DNA from: a bacterium
GTDB taxonomy: Bacteria > Planctomycetota > B15-G4
DNA length: 37,875 nt
Assembly (NCBI GenBank): GCA_030428785.1
Contig: JAUIEF010000030.1
Coordinates: forward strand, 1-37,875
Reading direction: 5' to 3'
Part shown: positions 1 through 11,410 of the stretch, one piece after another
Layout: every line of letters begins with the position of its first letter
Position numbering within the stretch: position 1 is the first letter of the stretch
The notes under the pieces: model-generated
What the model was told of the DNA's origin: nothing
Databases searched by the model: none
The model's input: only the letters and a program-made list of their open reading frames with translations
Position numbers and translations under genes: made by a program

Positions 1-2
1 CG

Positions 3-2696
3 GGCGACCTGCTCGTGAGCGCCGGACAGTCGCTCGCGCTCTCGGGCGCCGACCTCACGGTCGTCGACGACGTCACCGTCGTCGGCACGCTCGACATGGG
101 CGGCCGCACGGCGACCGTCGGCGGCGACTGGACGTCGTCCGCGGCCGGCGCGAGCGTCGCGGGCCCCGGCACGCTGGCGCTGTCCGGCCCCGGCACGCTC
201 GCGACGGGCGCGAACACCGTGCCCGACGTGCTCGTGACCACCGGCACGCGCACCGCCTCGACGACCGTCGTCGACGGCTCGCTCACGGTCAGCGGCGGCA
301 CCTTCGTCCTCGCGGACGACGCGACGGTCGCCGTGACCGGGAACGCGGACTTCCAGACGGGCTCCGTGCTCTCGTTCACCAACACGACCTCCGGCGCCGA
401 GACGCTCGACGTCGAGGGCTCGGTCACGATGACCGCCGCGAGCGGCCCGAGCTCCGCGAACACCGTCGTGCGCTGCGCCGGCGACTGGGCGAGCAACGGC
501 AACTGGTCGCCGGGCGCGGGCACGCTGCACCTCGACGGCGCCGGCACGACGTCGGTCACGGGCCTCGCGCCCGACGGCGCGCTCTCGGTCCCGACGCTCG
601 TCGTCGAGAACGGCGTGCGCGAGCTGGCCTCCGACGTGACGCTCGACGCCGCGTCCCTCTCGGTGGGCCTCGCGGCGGGCGTCGACCTGCTCGGGCACAC
701 GGCGACGATCCCGGGCCGCGGCGCGTCGACGCCCGTGTCCGTCGCGGGCGCGCTCTCCGTGGGCGCGGGCGGCGTCCTCGCGCTGGGCAACCCGGTGAAC
801 ATGAACGTCGCCGACACGGGCACGCTCACGCTCGCGGGCACCATCACGGACCCCGCGAGCTTCACGCGCGCCGCGACCGGCGGCTACACGCTCACGATCC
901 TCGGCACGCTCGACGCGAGCCACTACGTGTTCGGCGGCATGGACGGCAACGGCGTCATCATCAGCCCCACCGCGACCATCACGGACATGGACCCCGGCCG
1001 GTTCGAGGACCCCTCGCCCGCCGCCGGCTCCGTGCTGCTCAACCTCACGCGCTTCACGCCCTCGCAGTACCGCTACGTCGCGTTCGACGGCTCCGGCACG
1101 GGGACGTTCAACATCTCGACGCTCTTCGGCTCCCCCATCGAGTTCGTGAACAGCAGCGGCAACTTCGACGGCGAGTCCTTCGACAACGACCCGAGCAGCC
1201 TCGTGAGCTGGACGACCGAGTCGACGATCCTCGTGGACTTCTCCGGCTCGCCGTCGGGCAGCACGGCGACGCTCGCGTGGGAGACCTCCGCCGAGGTCGA
1301 CGTCGCGGACTTCGTGCTCCAGCGCGCGACCTCGCCGGGCGGGCCGTTCACGACCGTCGACCAGGTCGCGGCGACCGGCCCCGGCACCTACGGCTCGGTG
1401 GACGGCGGCCTCGCGGACGCGACCTACACGTACCGGCTCATCGAGCTGCTCACGCACGGCGCGACGCAGCTGCTCGGCACGACGACGGTCGTCATCGACT
1501 CGACCGGCCCCGCGCCGCCCCCGCCGGTGCTCGTGGACGGCGCCGACCTCCGCGCGGACGACCTCGACGCCGGGCGCGCCCGCCGCAAGGCCGCGCCGCC
1601 CCTCACGGCCGGCGGCCCGCCGTCGCCGAACGTGACGCTCGGCGAGCTCGCGAGCCTCGCGCCGACGACCGACCTCGAGGGCGCGCTCGCCGCGCTCGCC
1701 GGCGTGCGCAACCCCGTGCTGCGCCTCGCGCCCGGCACCTACGCCGCCTTCGAGGCCGACCCGGTCTGGGAGGGCACGCTGCGCGTGATCGGCGACGGCA
1801 CGGGCGTCGTGCGCATCGACACGAGCGCCGGCCCGCTGCGCGTCTCCGGCCTCGACGACGGCCGCTCGCTGGAACTCTCCGACCTCGTCGTCGGCGACGA
1901 CGCCGCGCCCGGCCCCGCCGTGGAGGTCACGGACTCCGCCGGCCTCGTCGTGCTCGACGCGTGCGTGCTCACGGGCGGCCTGCTCGACGGCGACCCGACG
2001 ACGCGCGCCCCGGCGCTCTCCGTCGTCGCGAGCGACCGCGTGGCCGTCCAGCGCTCGACGCTGCACGGCGCGCTCGTCGCGTCCGCGTGGTCGTCCGTGA
2101 CGGTCGGCGGCGGCGCGCTCGACGCGCTGCGGCTCCTCGACGGCTCGCTCGCGCGGACGGCCGGCGTCGCGCCGGCGCTCGTCGACGCGGCGGGTGACGC
2201 GCGGCACGTGGACCACGGCGTCGGCACGCACGCGGACGTCGACGTCGACGCGTTCGTGCGGCAGGGCGTGCCCGTGACGGTGCGCCTGCGCGGCGCGCCG
2301 GGCGGCGTCGTCCGGCTCGCGGCCTCGCCGGAGCTCGGCTGGACCGACGGCTGGTCCGCGGGCGACGCGCGCGAGGAGCTCGTCGGCCTGCTCGACGCCG
2401 CGCTCGACCGCACGCTCGCCCTCGGCACCCTCGACGCGGACGGACGGCTCGACGTCGTGCTCACGCTCCCGCGCGACGAGGCGCTCGTCGGCGTGCCCGT
2501 GGCGCTCCAGACGGTCGTCGAGGACCCGGCGACGGGGGCGCGGCGCTGGTCGAACACGACCGCGATCGTGCCGCTGCCGGCCCCGCTCGACGACGTGCTC
2601 GACGCCGCGGACCGCACGGCGGACGGCGGGCTCGACGTGCCGGCGGCGCCCCAGGACGCGGCCGGCGCCGCGACGGGCCCGACGCCCGCGCGCTGA
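3..2696 (+). CDS. Large secreted/surface repeat protein, 3' part (5' end outside window)
   Basis: The frame is open to the left edge of the window, and the GTG at 15 lies inside repeat sequence without a signal peptide, so this is probably the C-terminal ~900 residues of a longer protein. The first ~400 residues are Gly/Ser/Thr/Ala-rich short beta-strand repeats (phrases such as GTLALSGPGT, DGSLTVSGGTFVLADD) typical of adhesin-like beta-solenoids. Around residues 410-500 is a fibronectin-III-like module of the WETSAEVDVADFVLQRA ... YTYRLIE type, common at the ends of secreted proteins of Planctomycetota and Bacteroidota. A Pro-rich linker follows, then a likely right-handed beta-helix (LRLAPGTYAAF, VVLDACVLTGG) and a C-terminal beta domain. 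It ends convergent to the TPR gene. The role is presumably extracellular; the exact function is unknown. Confidence 0.75.
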   Translation, partial: GDLLVSAGQSLALSGADLTVVDDVTVVGTLDMGGRTATVGGDWTSSAAGASVAGPGTLALSGPGTLATGANTVPDVLVTTGTRTASTTVVDGSLTVSGGTFVLADDATVAVTGNADFQTGSVLSFTNTTSGAETLDVEGSVTMTAASGPSSANTVVRCAGDWASNGNWSPGAGTLHLDGAGTTSVTGLAPDGALSVPTLVVENGVRELASDVTLDAASLSVGLAAGVDLLGHTATIPGRGASTPVSVAGALSVGAGGVLALGNPVNMNVADTGTLTLAGTITDPASFTRAATGGYTLTILGTLDASHYVFGGMDGNGVIISPTATITDMDPGRFEDPSPAAGSVLLNLTRFTPSQYRYVAFDGSGTGTFNISTLFGSPIEFVNSSGNFDGESFDNDPSSLVSWTTESTILVDFSGSPSGSTATLAWETSAEVDVADFVLQRATSPGGPFTTVDQVAATGPGTYGSVDGGLADATYTYRLIELLTHGATQLLGTTTVVIDSTGPAPPPPVLVDGADLRADDLDAGRARRKAAPPLTAGGPPSPNVTLGELASLAPTTDLEGALAALAGVRNPVLRLAPGTYAAFEADPVWEGTLRVIGDGTGVVRIDTSAGPLRVSGLDDGRSLELSDLVVGDDAAPGPAVEVTDSAGLVVLDACVLTGGLLDGDPTTRAPALSVVASDRVAVQRSTLHGALVASAWSSVTVGGGALDALRLLDGSLARTAGVAPALVDAAGDARHVDHGVGTHADVDVDAFVRQGVPVTVRLRGAPGGVVRLAASPELGWTDGWSAGDAREELVGLLDAALDRTLALGTLDADGRLDVVLTLPRDEALVGVPVALQTVVEDPATGARRWSNTTAIVPLPAPLDDVLDAADRTADGGLDVPAAPQDAAGAATGPTPAR

Positions 2697-2753
2697 CCGG
2701 GGAGCCCGACGCCGCGGGCGCCGGCGCCCGCGCACCCGCCGGCTCGCCCGTCA

Positions 2754-2775
2754 CCGCGGACACCGACGTCCGCGG
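2754..2775. terminator. Hairpin between convergent genes
   Basis: An 8-bp perfect stem, CCGCGGAC (2754-2761) with GTCCGCGG (2768-2775), closes a 6-nt loop just inside the convergent gap between the surface protein and the TPR gene. There is no clear U-tract, so termination is inferred from position and pairing. Confidence 0.4.
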
Positions 2776-2777
2776 CG

Positions 2778-3935
2778 TCAGTCGAGCGCGTCGAGCGCGT
2801 CCTCGGCCTGCTCGAACTCCGGGTCCTCGGCGAGCGCCCGCTCCCAGCAGGCGCGCGCCGCGTCCCGGTCGCCGCGCGCCTCGTGCACGCAACCCGCGCG
2901 CCACAGCGCCGCGGCGACGCCGGGCAGGAAGTCGCCGTAGGGCCGCGCCTCCGCGTACGCCTCGAAGGCCGAGAGCGCCGCGTCGAGCTCCTCGCCGCGC
3001 TCGAGCCGCAGGACCGCGCGCTGGTAGCTCGCGACCCACCACTTGGACGTCCGCGGCCCGGCGAGCGCCGCCTCGTAGTGCGGCAGCGCGGCGTCGACCT
3101 CGCCCTCCTCGTGGAGGAGCCGCGCGAGCGTGAGGTGCAGCGTCTGGTCGTCCGGGTTGTCCTCGAGCAGCTCCTCGCAGAGCGCGCGCGCCTCGTCGAC
3201 GCGGTCGTCCTGCGCGAGCGCGAGCGCCTGCATGAGCCCGCCGTGACGCGGCTCGCGCGCCGCGAGCGCCTCCGCGCGGCGCGCCGCCTCCTCCGCGTCG
3301 CCGCCGACGATCGACGGCGCGAACACGAGGAAGCCGATGCGCTCGACCTCCGCCTCGACGTTGTCCGGGTCGAGCTCGACCGCCTTCTGCATGAGCTCCT
3401 TGTACCGGCCGAGGTGCTTGAGCGCGGAGAACACGCCCTCGATGCGCATGAGCTCCGCGAGCGCCTTCGCGCACTGCCGGTGCGCCTCGCTGTCCCGCGG
3501 GAGCAGCGTCGTCGCGCGCTCGCCGAACGAGACGGCGGCGGACGCGTCGCCGAGCAGCCGCGCCGCGCGGCAGAGCGCGAGGTGCAGCCGGCCTTCCTTC
3601 GGGTCGCGCGCGACGGCGTCGGCGAGCCGGCGCGCGAGCGCGTCGAGGGCCGGCCGGTCGACGATCTCCTCGAGCTCGTCGAGGCGCGCGAGGTCCGCGG
3701 CCCAGGGGTCGTGCGGCGCGCCGACGGAGCCGCCGTCCGCGCCCGTCGCGACCGCCGACTCCGCGGAGGGTGCGCGCGTCGACGCCGCGGCCGCCGGCGC
3801 GTCGGGCGCGGAGCCCGCGGGCGCGCCGCCGCGGCCCTCGAGCCAGCTCGCGCCGGCGTCGGACTCCGGCGACTCCATCCACCACCAGCCGGCCCCGGCG
3901 ACGGCGACCGCGGCGACGAGCAGGAACGTGCGCAT
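2778..3935 (-). CDS. Membrane-anchored TPR protein
   Basis: A 385-residue protein. I start it at the ATG at 3935 because GGAG lies 7 nt upstream and the protein then opens with MRTFLLVAAVAVAGAGWWW, a membrane anchor or uncleaved signal. An ATG at 3962 is in frame but adds an arginine-rich prefix without a better ribosome site. After a low-complexity Ala/Gly linker, residues ~70-380 are alpha-helical repeats of TPR type (for example YKELMQKAVELDPDNVEAE, LPHYEAALAGPR, ARACWERALAEDPEFEQAED). It follows the TPR kinase by 82 bp on the same strand, so it probably belongs to the sigma-kinase operon and may be an extracytoplasmic protein-protein interaction partner. No enzymatic motif is visible. Confidence 0.8.
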   Translation of the reverse strand: MRTFLLVAAVAVAGAGWWWMESPESDAGASWLEGRGGAPAGSAPDAPAAAASTRAPSAESAVATGADGGSVGAPHDPWAADLARLDELEEIVDRPALDALARRLADAVARDPKEGRLHLALCRAARLLGDASAAVSFGERATTLLPRDSEAHRQCAKALAELMRIEGVFSALKHLGRYKELMQKAVELDPDNVEAEVERIGFLVFAPSIVGGDAEEAARRAEALAAREPRHGGLMQALALAQDDRVDEARALCEELLEDNPDDQTLHLTLARLLHEEGEVDAALPHYEAALAGPRTSKWWVASYQRAVLRLERGEELDAALSAFEAYAEARPYGDFLPGVAAALWRAGCVHEARGDRDAARACWERALAEDPEFEQAEDALDALD

Positions 3936-4017
3936 GGGAGAGCTCCGGAGACGACGCGCCATTCTCGCACTCCCGCGCGCTCCTGCCCACGGCGGACCGG
4001 TGGCGTCGCGCGCGGGC

Positions 4018-7058
<3,041 letters not shown>

Positions 7059-7062
<4 letters not shown>

Positions 7063-7631
7063 GCCCCGTCGAGGTCCGCGAGCAGCTCGGACAGCCGCGC
7101 CCTCGCGTAGGTCCACTCGCGCATGACCGTGCGCTCCGAGCACCCGAGCGCGAGCGCGGTCTCCGCGACCGAGAGCCCCGCGAAGTACCGCAGCCGCGCG
7201 ACCTCGGCGGCCCGCGCGTCCTCGGCGGCGAGCGTGCCGAGCGCCTCGTCGAGCGCGAGCAGCCGGTCCGGGTCGTCCTCGGTGACCTGCTGGCCCAGGC
7301 TCAGCGTCACGCGCATGCGGTCGCCGCCGCGCTTGCCCGCCTTGACCTTGCGGGCGTGGTCCACGAGCACGCGCCGCATGGCCTCGGCCGCCGCGCCGAA
7401 GAAGTGGCGGCGCCCCGCCCAGTCCATCTCCGTGTCCGCGACGAGCCGCATGTACGCCTCGTGCACGAGCGCCGTCGCCTGGAGCGTGTGCCCCGCGCGC
7501 TCCGCGTTCATGCGCCGCTGCGCGAGGAGCTTGAGCTCGTCGTACACGAGCGGCAGGAGCTCCGACCACGCCTGCTCGGGCGTGGTGCCGCCCCGGAGGA
7601 TGGCGGTGACGTCCTGCCGTCGGTCGGTCAC
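7059..7631 (-). CDS. ECF-type RNA polymerase sigma factor
   Basis: A 190-residue protein from a GTG at 7631. The longer open frame upstream lacks family sequence, and GAGG lies a short distance before this GTG. It matches the ECF-like sigma-70 group common in Planctomycetes and Acidobacteria: sigma-2 with LPLVYDELKLLA (26-37), TLQATALVHEAYMRL (49-63) and HFFGAAAEAMRRVLVDHAR (76-94), then sigma-4 with LRYFAGLSVAETALALGCSE (147-166) as the helix-turn-helix. It would direct RNA polymerase to a stress or envelope regulon. No anti-sigma factor is adjacent; the overlapping downstream kinase gene is the obvious candidate controller, a pairing well known in planctomycetes. Confidence 0.93.
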
Positions 7632-7831
7632 GCGGAGGCCCTCGGCGCGTTCGGGGGCCCGGCGCGACGTCGGGGTCTGCACCGGCCGGCCGCGCACGCG
7701 CGCGACACGACCGGACGCGTCGCGCCGGGAGCCCGCACCGATCATGCCGGGCGCCGCGGAGATGTCCAGCCCGCAGGCGTCGGTCGTCGGCGACGGGACG
7801 AGCGGCACGACGCGGCTCCCGATCGCGCGCG

Positions 7832-8713
7832 TCAGGCGCGCGCCCGACGGAGCGGCAGCAGCATCGGCACGCGCCGCCGGTAGTCGCGGTAGGCGTCGCC
7901 GTGCGCGGCGAGCAGGTCGCGCTCCTCGAACTCGATGCCGACGAGCATGTAGAGCGTGCACATGCCGGCGAAGAACAGGTGGCTCCACGTCATGTCGGGC
8001 GTCGCCCAGAACGCGACGGCGAAGCCCAGCAGCAGCGGGTGCCGCACGTGCCGGTAGAGCGAGCGCTCCTGGAAGCGCGGCGCGGTGTACGGGACCTTGC
8101 GGAACCACAGCACGACCTGCCGCAGCCCGAAGAGATCGAAGTGGTCGATGAGGAACGTGCTCACGAGCACCGTGAGCCAGCCCGCCGCCGACACGACGTG
8201 CAGGAGGCCGCGCAGCGCCGGCGCCTCGACGGTCCAGACGGGCCCGCCGATCGGGCGCCACAGCCGGAAGAGCGTCGCGAGGATGAGGATCGTCGCGAGC
8301 ACGAAGGTGCTGCGCTCGGCGGCCGCCGGGACGATGCGTGTCCACCACGCCTTGAAGCGCGGGCGCGCCATGATCGTGTGCTGGATCGCGAAGAGCGCGA
8401 GGATGCCGCCGTTCACGGCGAGTGCCGCGCCGAGCGGGCCGGGCGCGCCGTCGTCGATCGCCTTCGGCACGGCGACGCCGCTCACGAAGCCGACGGCATA
8501 GAGGAAGACGCCGAGGAAGCCGACGTAGACCGCGACGCCGTAGAGGAGCACGAGCGTGCGGTGGAGCGCGCCGGCCCGCGCGGGGTCGGCGAGGGCGGCC
8601 GGGTCGGGGGTCGGCGTCGACGCGGGGGTCGGCGGCGAGACGGCGGGGAGGGCGGCGACGGAGGACTCGGCCGGCGGGACGATCGCGGCGGCGCTCGGGG
8701 TCGAGGTGGTCAT
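7832..8713 (-). CDS. mddA: MddA/NnrU-like membrane methyltransferase (methanethiol S-methyltransferase family)
   Basis: A 293-residue integral membrane protein beginning at the ATG at 8713; the first ~45 residues are a Pro/Ala/Thr-rich tail not usual in the family. Five or so hydrophobic segments follow. Family features are LYGVAVYVGFLGVFLYAVGF (57-76), VPKAID (82-87), QHTIMARPRFKAWWTR (111-126), STFLIDHFDLFGLRQV (185-200), RHVRHPLLLG (221-230) and FEERDL (262-267), the last two being the cofactor-binding core shared with isoprenylcysteine methyltransferases. MddA enzymes transfer a methyl group from S-adenosylmethionine to methanethiol to give dimethyl sulfide. The match is good along the length, but related NnrU-type proteins have other or unknown substrates, so the substrate is inferred. 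The gene is divergent from the 9006 gene. Confidence 0.75.
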   Translation of the reverse strand: MTTSTPSAAAIVPPAESSVAALPAVSPPTPASTPTPDPAALADPARAGALHRTLVLLYGVAVYVGFLGVFLYAVGFVSGVAVPKAIDDGAPGPLGAALAVNGGILALFAIQHTIMARPRFKAWWTRIVPAAAERSTFVLATILILATLFRLWRPIGGPVWTVEAPALRGLLHVVSAAGWLTVLVSTFLIDHFDLFGLRQVVLWFRKVPYTAPRFQERSLYRHVRHPLLLGFAVAFWATPDMTWSHLFFAGMCTLYMLVGIEFEERDLLAAHGDAYRDYRRRVPMLLPLRRARA

Positions 8714-9005
8714 GGGTCTCGCTTCCTGCGTGGGACGGGACGGGGGCGCTCCCCCCGCCGGATCCCGTGGCGCGGAACCCCCGGTCCGACTGCCAGGATT
8801 CCCGGGCGCCGTCCGTGGCGCGGCCGTGGCCGGGTGGCACGGCCCCCCCGGCCGTGGTGTCATGGGATGTCGAGGCGCCGGGGGGCGCCCGCGGGCCGAT
8901 CGACCCGCGGGACGAGGACCGCCCGGCCGCCCCCGCCGACGGCCGACGACCCGCGATCCCCGCCGCCCGCCGACGCCCTTCCGCCGACGCCCACGAGGCC
9001 TCCCC

Positions 9006-11156
9006 ATGTCGACGCCCCTGCTCGCCGCCCTGCTGCTCGCCGCCCCCGCCGCCGACGGGCTCCACCCCGTCGAGGCCGCCCGGCTCGTCGTCGGCCCGCC
9101 CGCGCCGCAGGTCGCGCGGGTCGCCGTCCCCGGCGAGCCGTCCGATCCCGCCCGCCCCGGTGACGGGCGCGCGACCGTCGACGCGGCCGCGGACGGCACG
9201 CTCGTCGTCGTCGACGACGCCCCCGTCGCGCAGCGCGTCCCCGAGCGCGCGCCGCCGCGCCCCGCGCGCGGCCTCGTCGAGGTCGTCCCGACCGGCACGG
9301 CCTCGCTCCTCCACCGCCGCGCGACCCCCGGCTCGGCGCTCGCCGACAGCTACGCGCTCGAGGTCGTCGACGCCGTCCTCGACGCGCGCTTCGACGCCTT
9401 CCTGCTCGAGACCCTCGAGCGCTTCGGCGCGAACGTCGACCTCGTCGCGTTCCTCGCGAGCTGGCGCAACATGTTCCAGTCCGTGGGCGGGGCCGTGCCC
9501 TGGCGCGAGCTCGTGCAGCGCGAGTTCCTGATCGCGCAGACCTCCGACGCGTCCGCCGAGGGCGACCTCGGCCTGCCGGCGATCCTCTTCGCCTGCCGCC
9601 CCGAGCCCGCGCGCCTCGACGACATCGAGTCGAGCCTCGCCGGCTTCATGGGCTCCGCCGCCGCGCTGCTCGGGACGAACGGCCTCTACGACATCCGCAC
9701 CGAGACCGCGCCCACCGGCGTCGAGACGACCGTGCACCGCCTGGGCCTCCCCGCGCTCGGCGGCGAGACCGTGCTCCAGATGGCCGTCCACGGTCCGACG
9801 ATCCTGCTCGGCCTCGGCGGCCCGTACTTCGACGACGCCGTCGAGCTCGCACGCGGCGTCGGCGACGCGACGCGCCTCTCCGACACGCCCCGCTTCCGCC
9901 GCGCCTTCGACGGGCTGCCCGAGGACTCGCCCGAGATCGAGTACCTCGACGTCCCGCGCCTCGTCGCCGCCGCCGAGGACCGCTCGCAGCTCTTCCTCGA
10001 CGCGTCGTGGAATTCCGGCACTCTCCAGACCGCGCTCAACGAGAGCTTCGCGCTCGTCGACCACCTCGACACCGTCGCGAAGACCACGCGCTACGCCGGC
10101 ACCGACGTCGTGACCGAGACGCTCACGCGCTTCGACCGCGCGACGACCGCCGGCAACGTCATGGCGAGCGTCGGCGTCGCCGGCCCCGCCGACGCGGAGC
10201 TCCTCGGCTACGTCCCCGCCGACGCCGTGTCCTTCAGCCTGCGCGGCCCCGTCGACCTCGTCCCCGTGTGGCGCCACATGCAGGAGCGCGTGCGCACGAA
10301 CTTCTCCTGGGGCGAGGACGCGCTCTGGAGCTTCGGCATCCTCGAGGCCGCCGTCGACCTCTCCGTCGAGCGCGACCTCCTCTCGTGGCTCGGCGCCGAG
10401 CACGTCACCGTGACCATGCCGTCGCGCAAGAAATACCCCGAGCCCGGCGAGACGGACACCGTCTTCCTCTGCAAGGTGCCCGACCCCGAGGCCGCCAAGA
10501 AGGCGCTCGGCCGCGCGCTCGCGATCTACGAGGCCGCCGCGCCGCGCGTGCTCGGCGGCGTCCAGGGCCTGCTCGCCGACGTCCAGGACTCCGTCGGCAT
10601 CGCGCTCGACTTCGACGTCTCGCTCGGCCCCGCCGCCGGCTCCTTCCGCTCGCTCAACCGCGTCGAGCTCGCGCTCGGCACCGCGCGCCTGCCGTTCACC
10701 TTCGGCGTCATGGGCGACCTGCTCGTCGCGAGCACGTCCGAGGAGGCGCTCATGTCCTGCATGATGGTCATGGCCGAGGAGGAGGACGGCGTCGGCGAGC
10801 GCCCCATCCTCGCGAGCCTCGCCGGACGCGGCGGCCTCTCCACCGTCGAGCTCGTGCCCATGGGCCGGCAGATGCGGGAGACCGTCGACGGCATCCACGG
10901 ACTGCAGGGCATGCTCAACGGCTTCCTCGGCCCCATGGCCGGCGAGGACGAGACGATCGGCACGATCGTCGACTGCGGCAACGAGCTCTTCGCGCGCATC
11001 CACGGCGTCCTCGGCACCGTCGACTTCCTCGACGACGCGGTCGTCGTGAGCGAGGGCCGCGACGGCGGGCTCGCCCGCTGGGAGCGCCGGCTCGTCCGCC
11101 TCGTGGCCCCCGAGGCCCGCCCCTCCCACGCCGTCGCCGAGGCCGACGTCCGCTAG
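9006..11156 (+). CDS. Large exported protein, DUF3352-like
   Basis: The start at 9006 (MSTPLLAALLLAAPAADG) gives a short signal-peptide-like N-terminus with AGG 7 nt upstream; the open frame upstream of it is out of character. The 716-residue product is largely soluble alpha/beta without recognisable catalytic motifs. It resembles DUF3352-type planctomycete proteins in having repeated phrases about 200 residues apart of the kind LPAILFACRPEPARLDDIESSL and DTVFLCKVPDPEAAKKALGRAL, and YVPADAVSFSLRGPVDLVPVW in the middle. I recognise this only as a loose similarity. It is transcribed away from mddA across a 292-bp gap and followed by a 12-bp inverted repeat. The function is unknown; probably periplasmic. 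Confidence 0.7.
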   Translation: MSTPLLAALLLAAPAADGLHPVEAARLVVGPPAPQVARVAVPGEPSDPARPGDGRATVDAAADGTLVVVDDAPVAQRVPERAPPRPARGLVEVVPTGTASLLHRRATPGSALADSYALEVVDAVLDARFDAFLLETLERFGANVDLVAFLASWRNMFQSVGGAVPWRELVQREFLIAQTSDASAEGDLGLPAILFACRPEPARLDDIESSLAGFMGSAAALLGTNGLYDIRTETAPTGVETTVHRLGLPALGGETVLQMAVHGPTILLGLGGPYFDDAVELARGVGDATRLSDTPRFRRAFDGLPEDSPEIEYLDVPRLVAAAEDRSQLFLDASWNSGTLQTALNESFALVDHLDTVAKTTRYAGTDVVTETLTRFDRATTAGNVMASVGVAGPADAELLGYVPADAVSFSLRGPVDLVPVWRHMQERVRTNFSWGEDALWSFGILEAAVDLSVERDLLSWLGAEHVTVTMPSRKKYPEPGETDTVFLCKVPDPEAAKKALGRALAIYEAAAPRVLGGVQGLLADVQDSVGIALDFDVSLGPAAGSFRSLNRVELALGTARLPFTFGVMGDLLVASTSEEALMSCMMVMAEEEDGVGERPILASLAGRGGLSTVELVPMGRQMRETVDGIHGLQGMLNGFLGPMAGEDETIGTIVDCGNELFARIHGVLGTVDFLDDAVVVSEGRDGGLARWERRLVRLVAPEARPSHAVAEADVR

Positions 11157-11164
11157 CCGCACGC

Positions 11165-11221
11165 GCGCCCCGGCGCCGGGACGCCGCCCGCCGCCCGCTC
11201 CCGCCGGCCGCGCCGGGGCGC
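11165..11221. terminator. Inverted repeat after the DUF3352-like gene
   Basis: GCGCCCCGGCGC at 11165-11176 is perfectly complementary to GCGCCGGGGCGC at 11210-11221, a 12-bp stem with a 33-nt GC-rich loop beginning 9 nt after the upstream stop codon. Position suggests a transcription terminator, although the loop is long and no U-run follows. Confidence 0.4.
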
Positions 11222-11302
11222 CCGACCGCCCCGCTCCGGTGGCCATCCGCCCGCCGGGTCGGGAGATGGAGATCCGACCGCCCCGGATCGGGCTCCGTCC
11301 TT

Positions 11303-11308
11303 TAGACT
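11303..11308 (+). promoter_or_regulatory. Possible -10 box for the metalloprotease
   Basis: TAGACT in the otherwise GC-dominated leader, 102 bp before the ATG at 11411. It is identical to the box placed right before two leaderless genes in this window. No convincing -35 element is visible, so this is a weak call. Confidence 0.3.
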
Positions 11309-11410
11309 CTGGACCGTCGCCACCCGGGCGCCCACCCCGAATCCCGGGGCGCCCGCTCTCCCCGGCGACGTCTCCCGACTCTCCCACCCACCCTCCGGAG
11401 CGGATGCCCG

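Noticed and set aside
7632..11387. Long minus-strand open frame continuing upstream of the sigma factor and a 1000-residue plus-strand frame at 26723-29791
   Set aside because: Stop codons are rare in GC-rich sequence. These frames have Arg/Ala/Pro-rich translations and lie opposite genes with clear signal peptides and domains.
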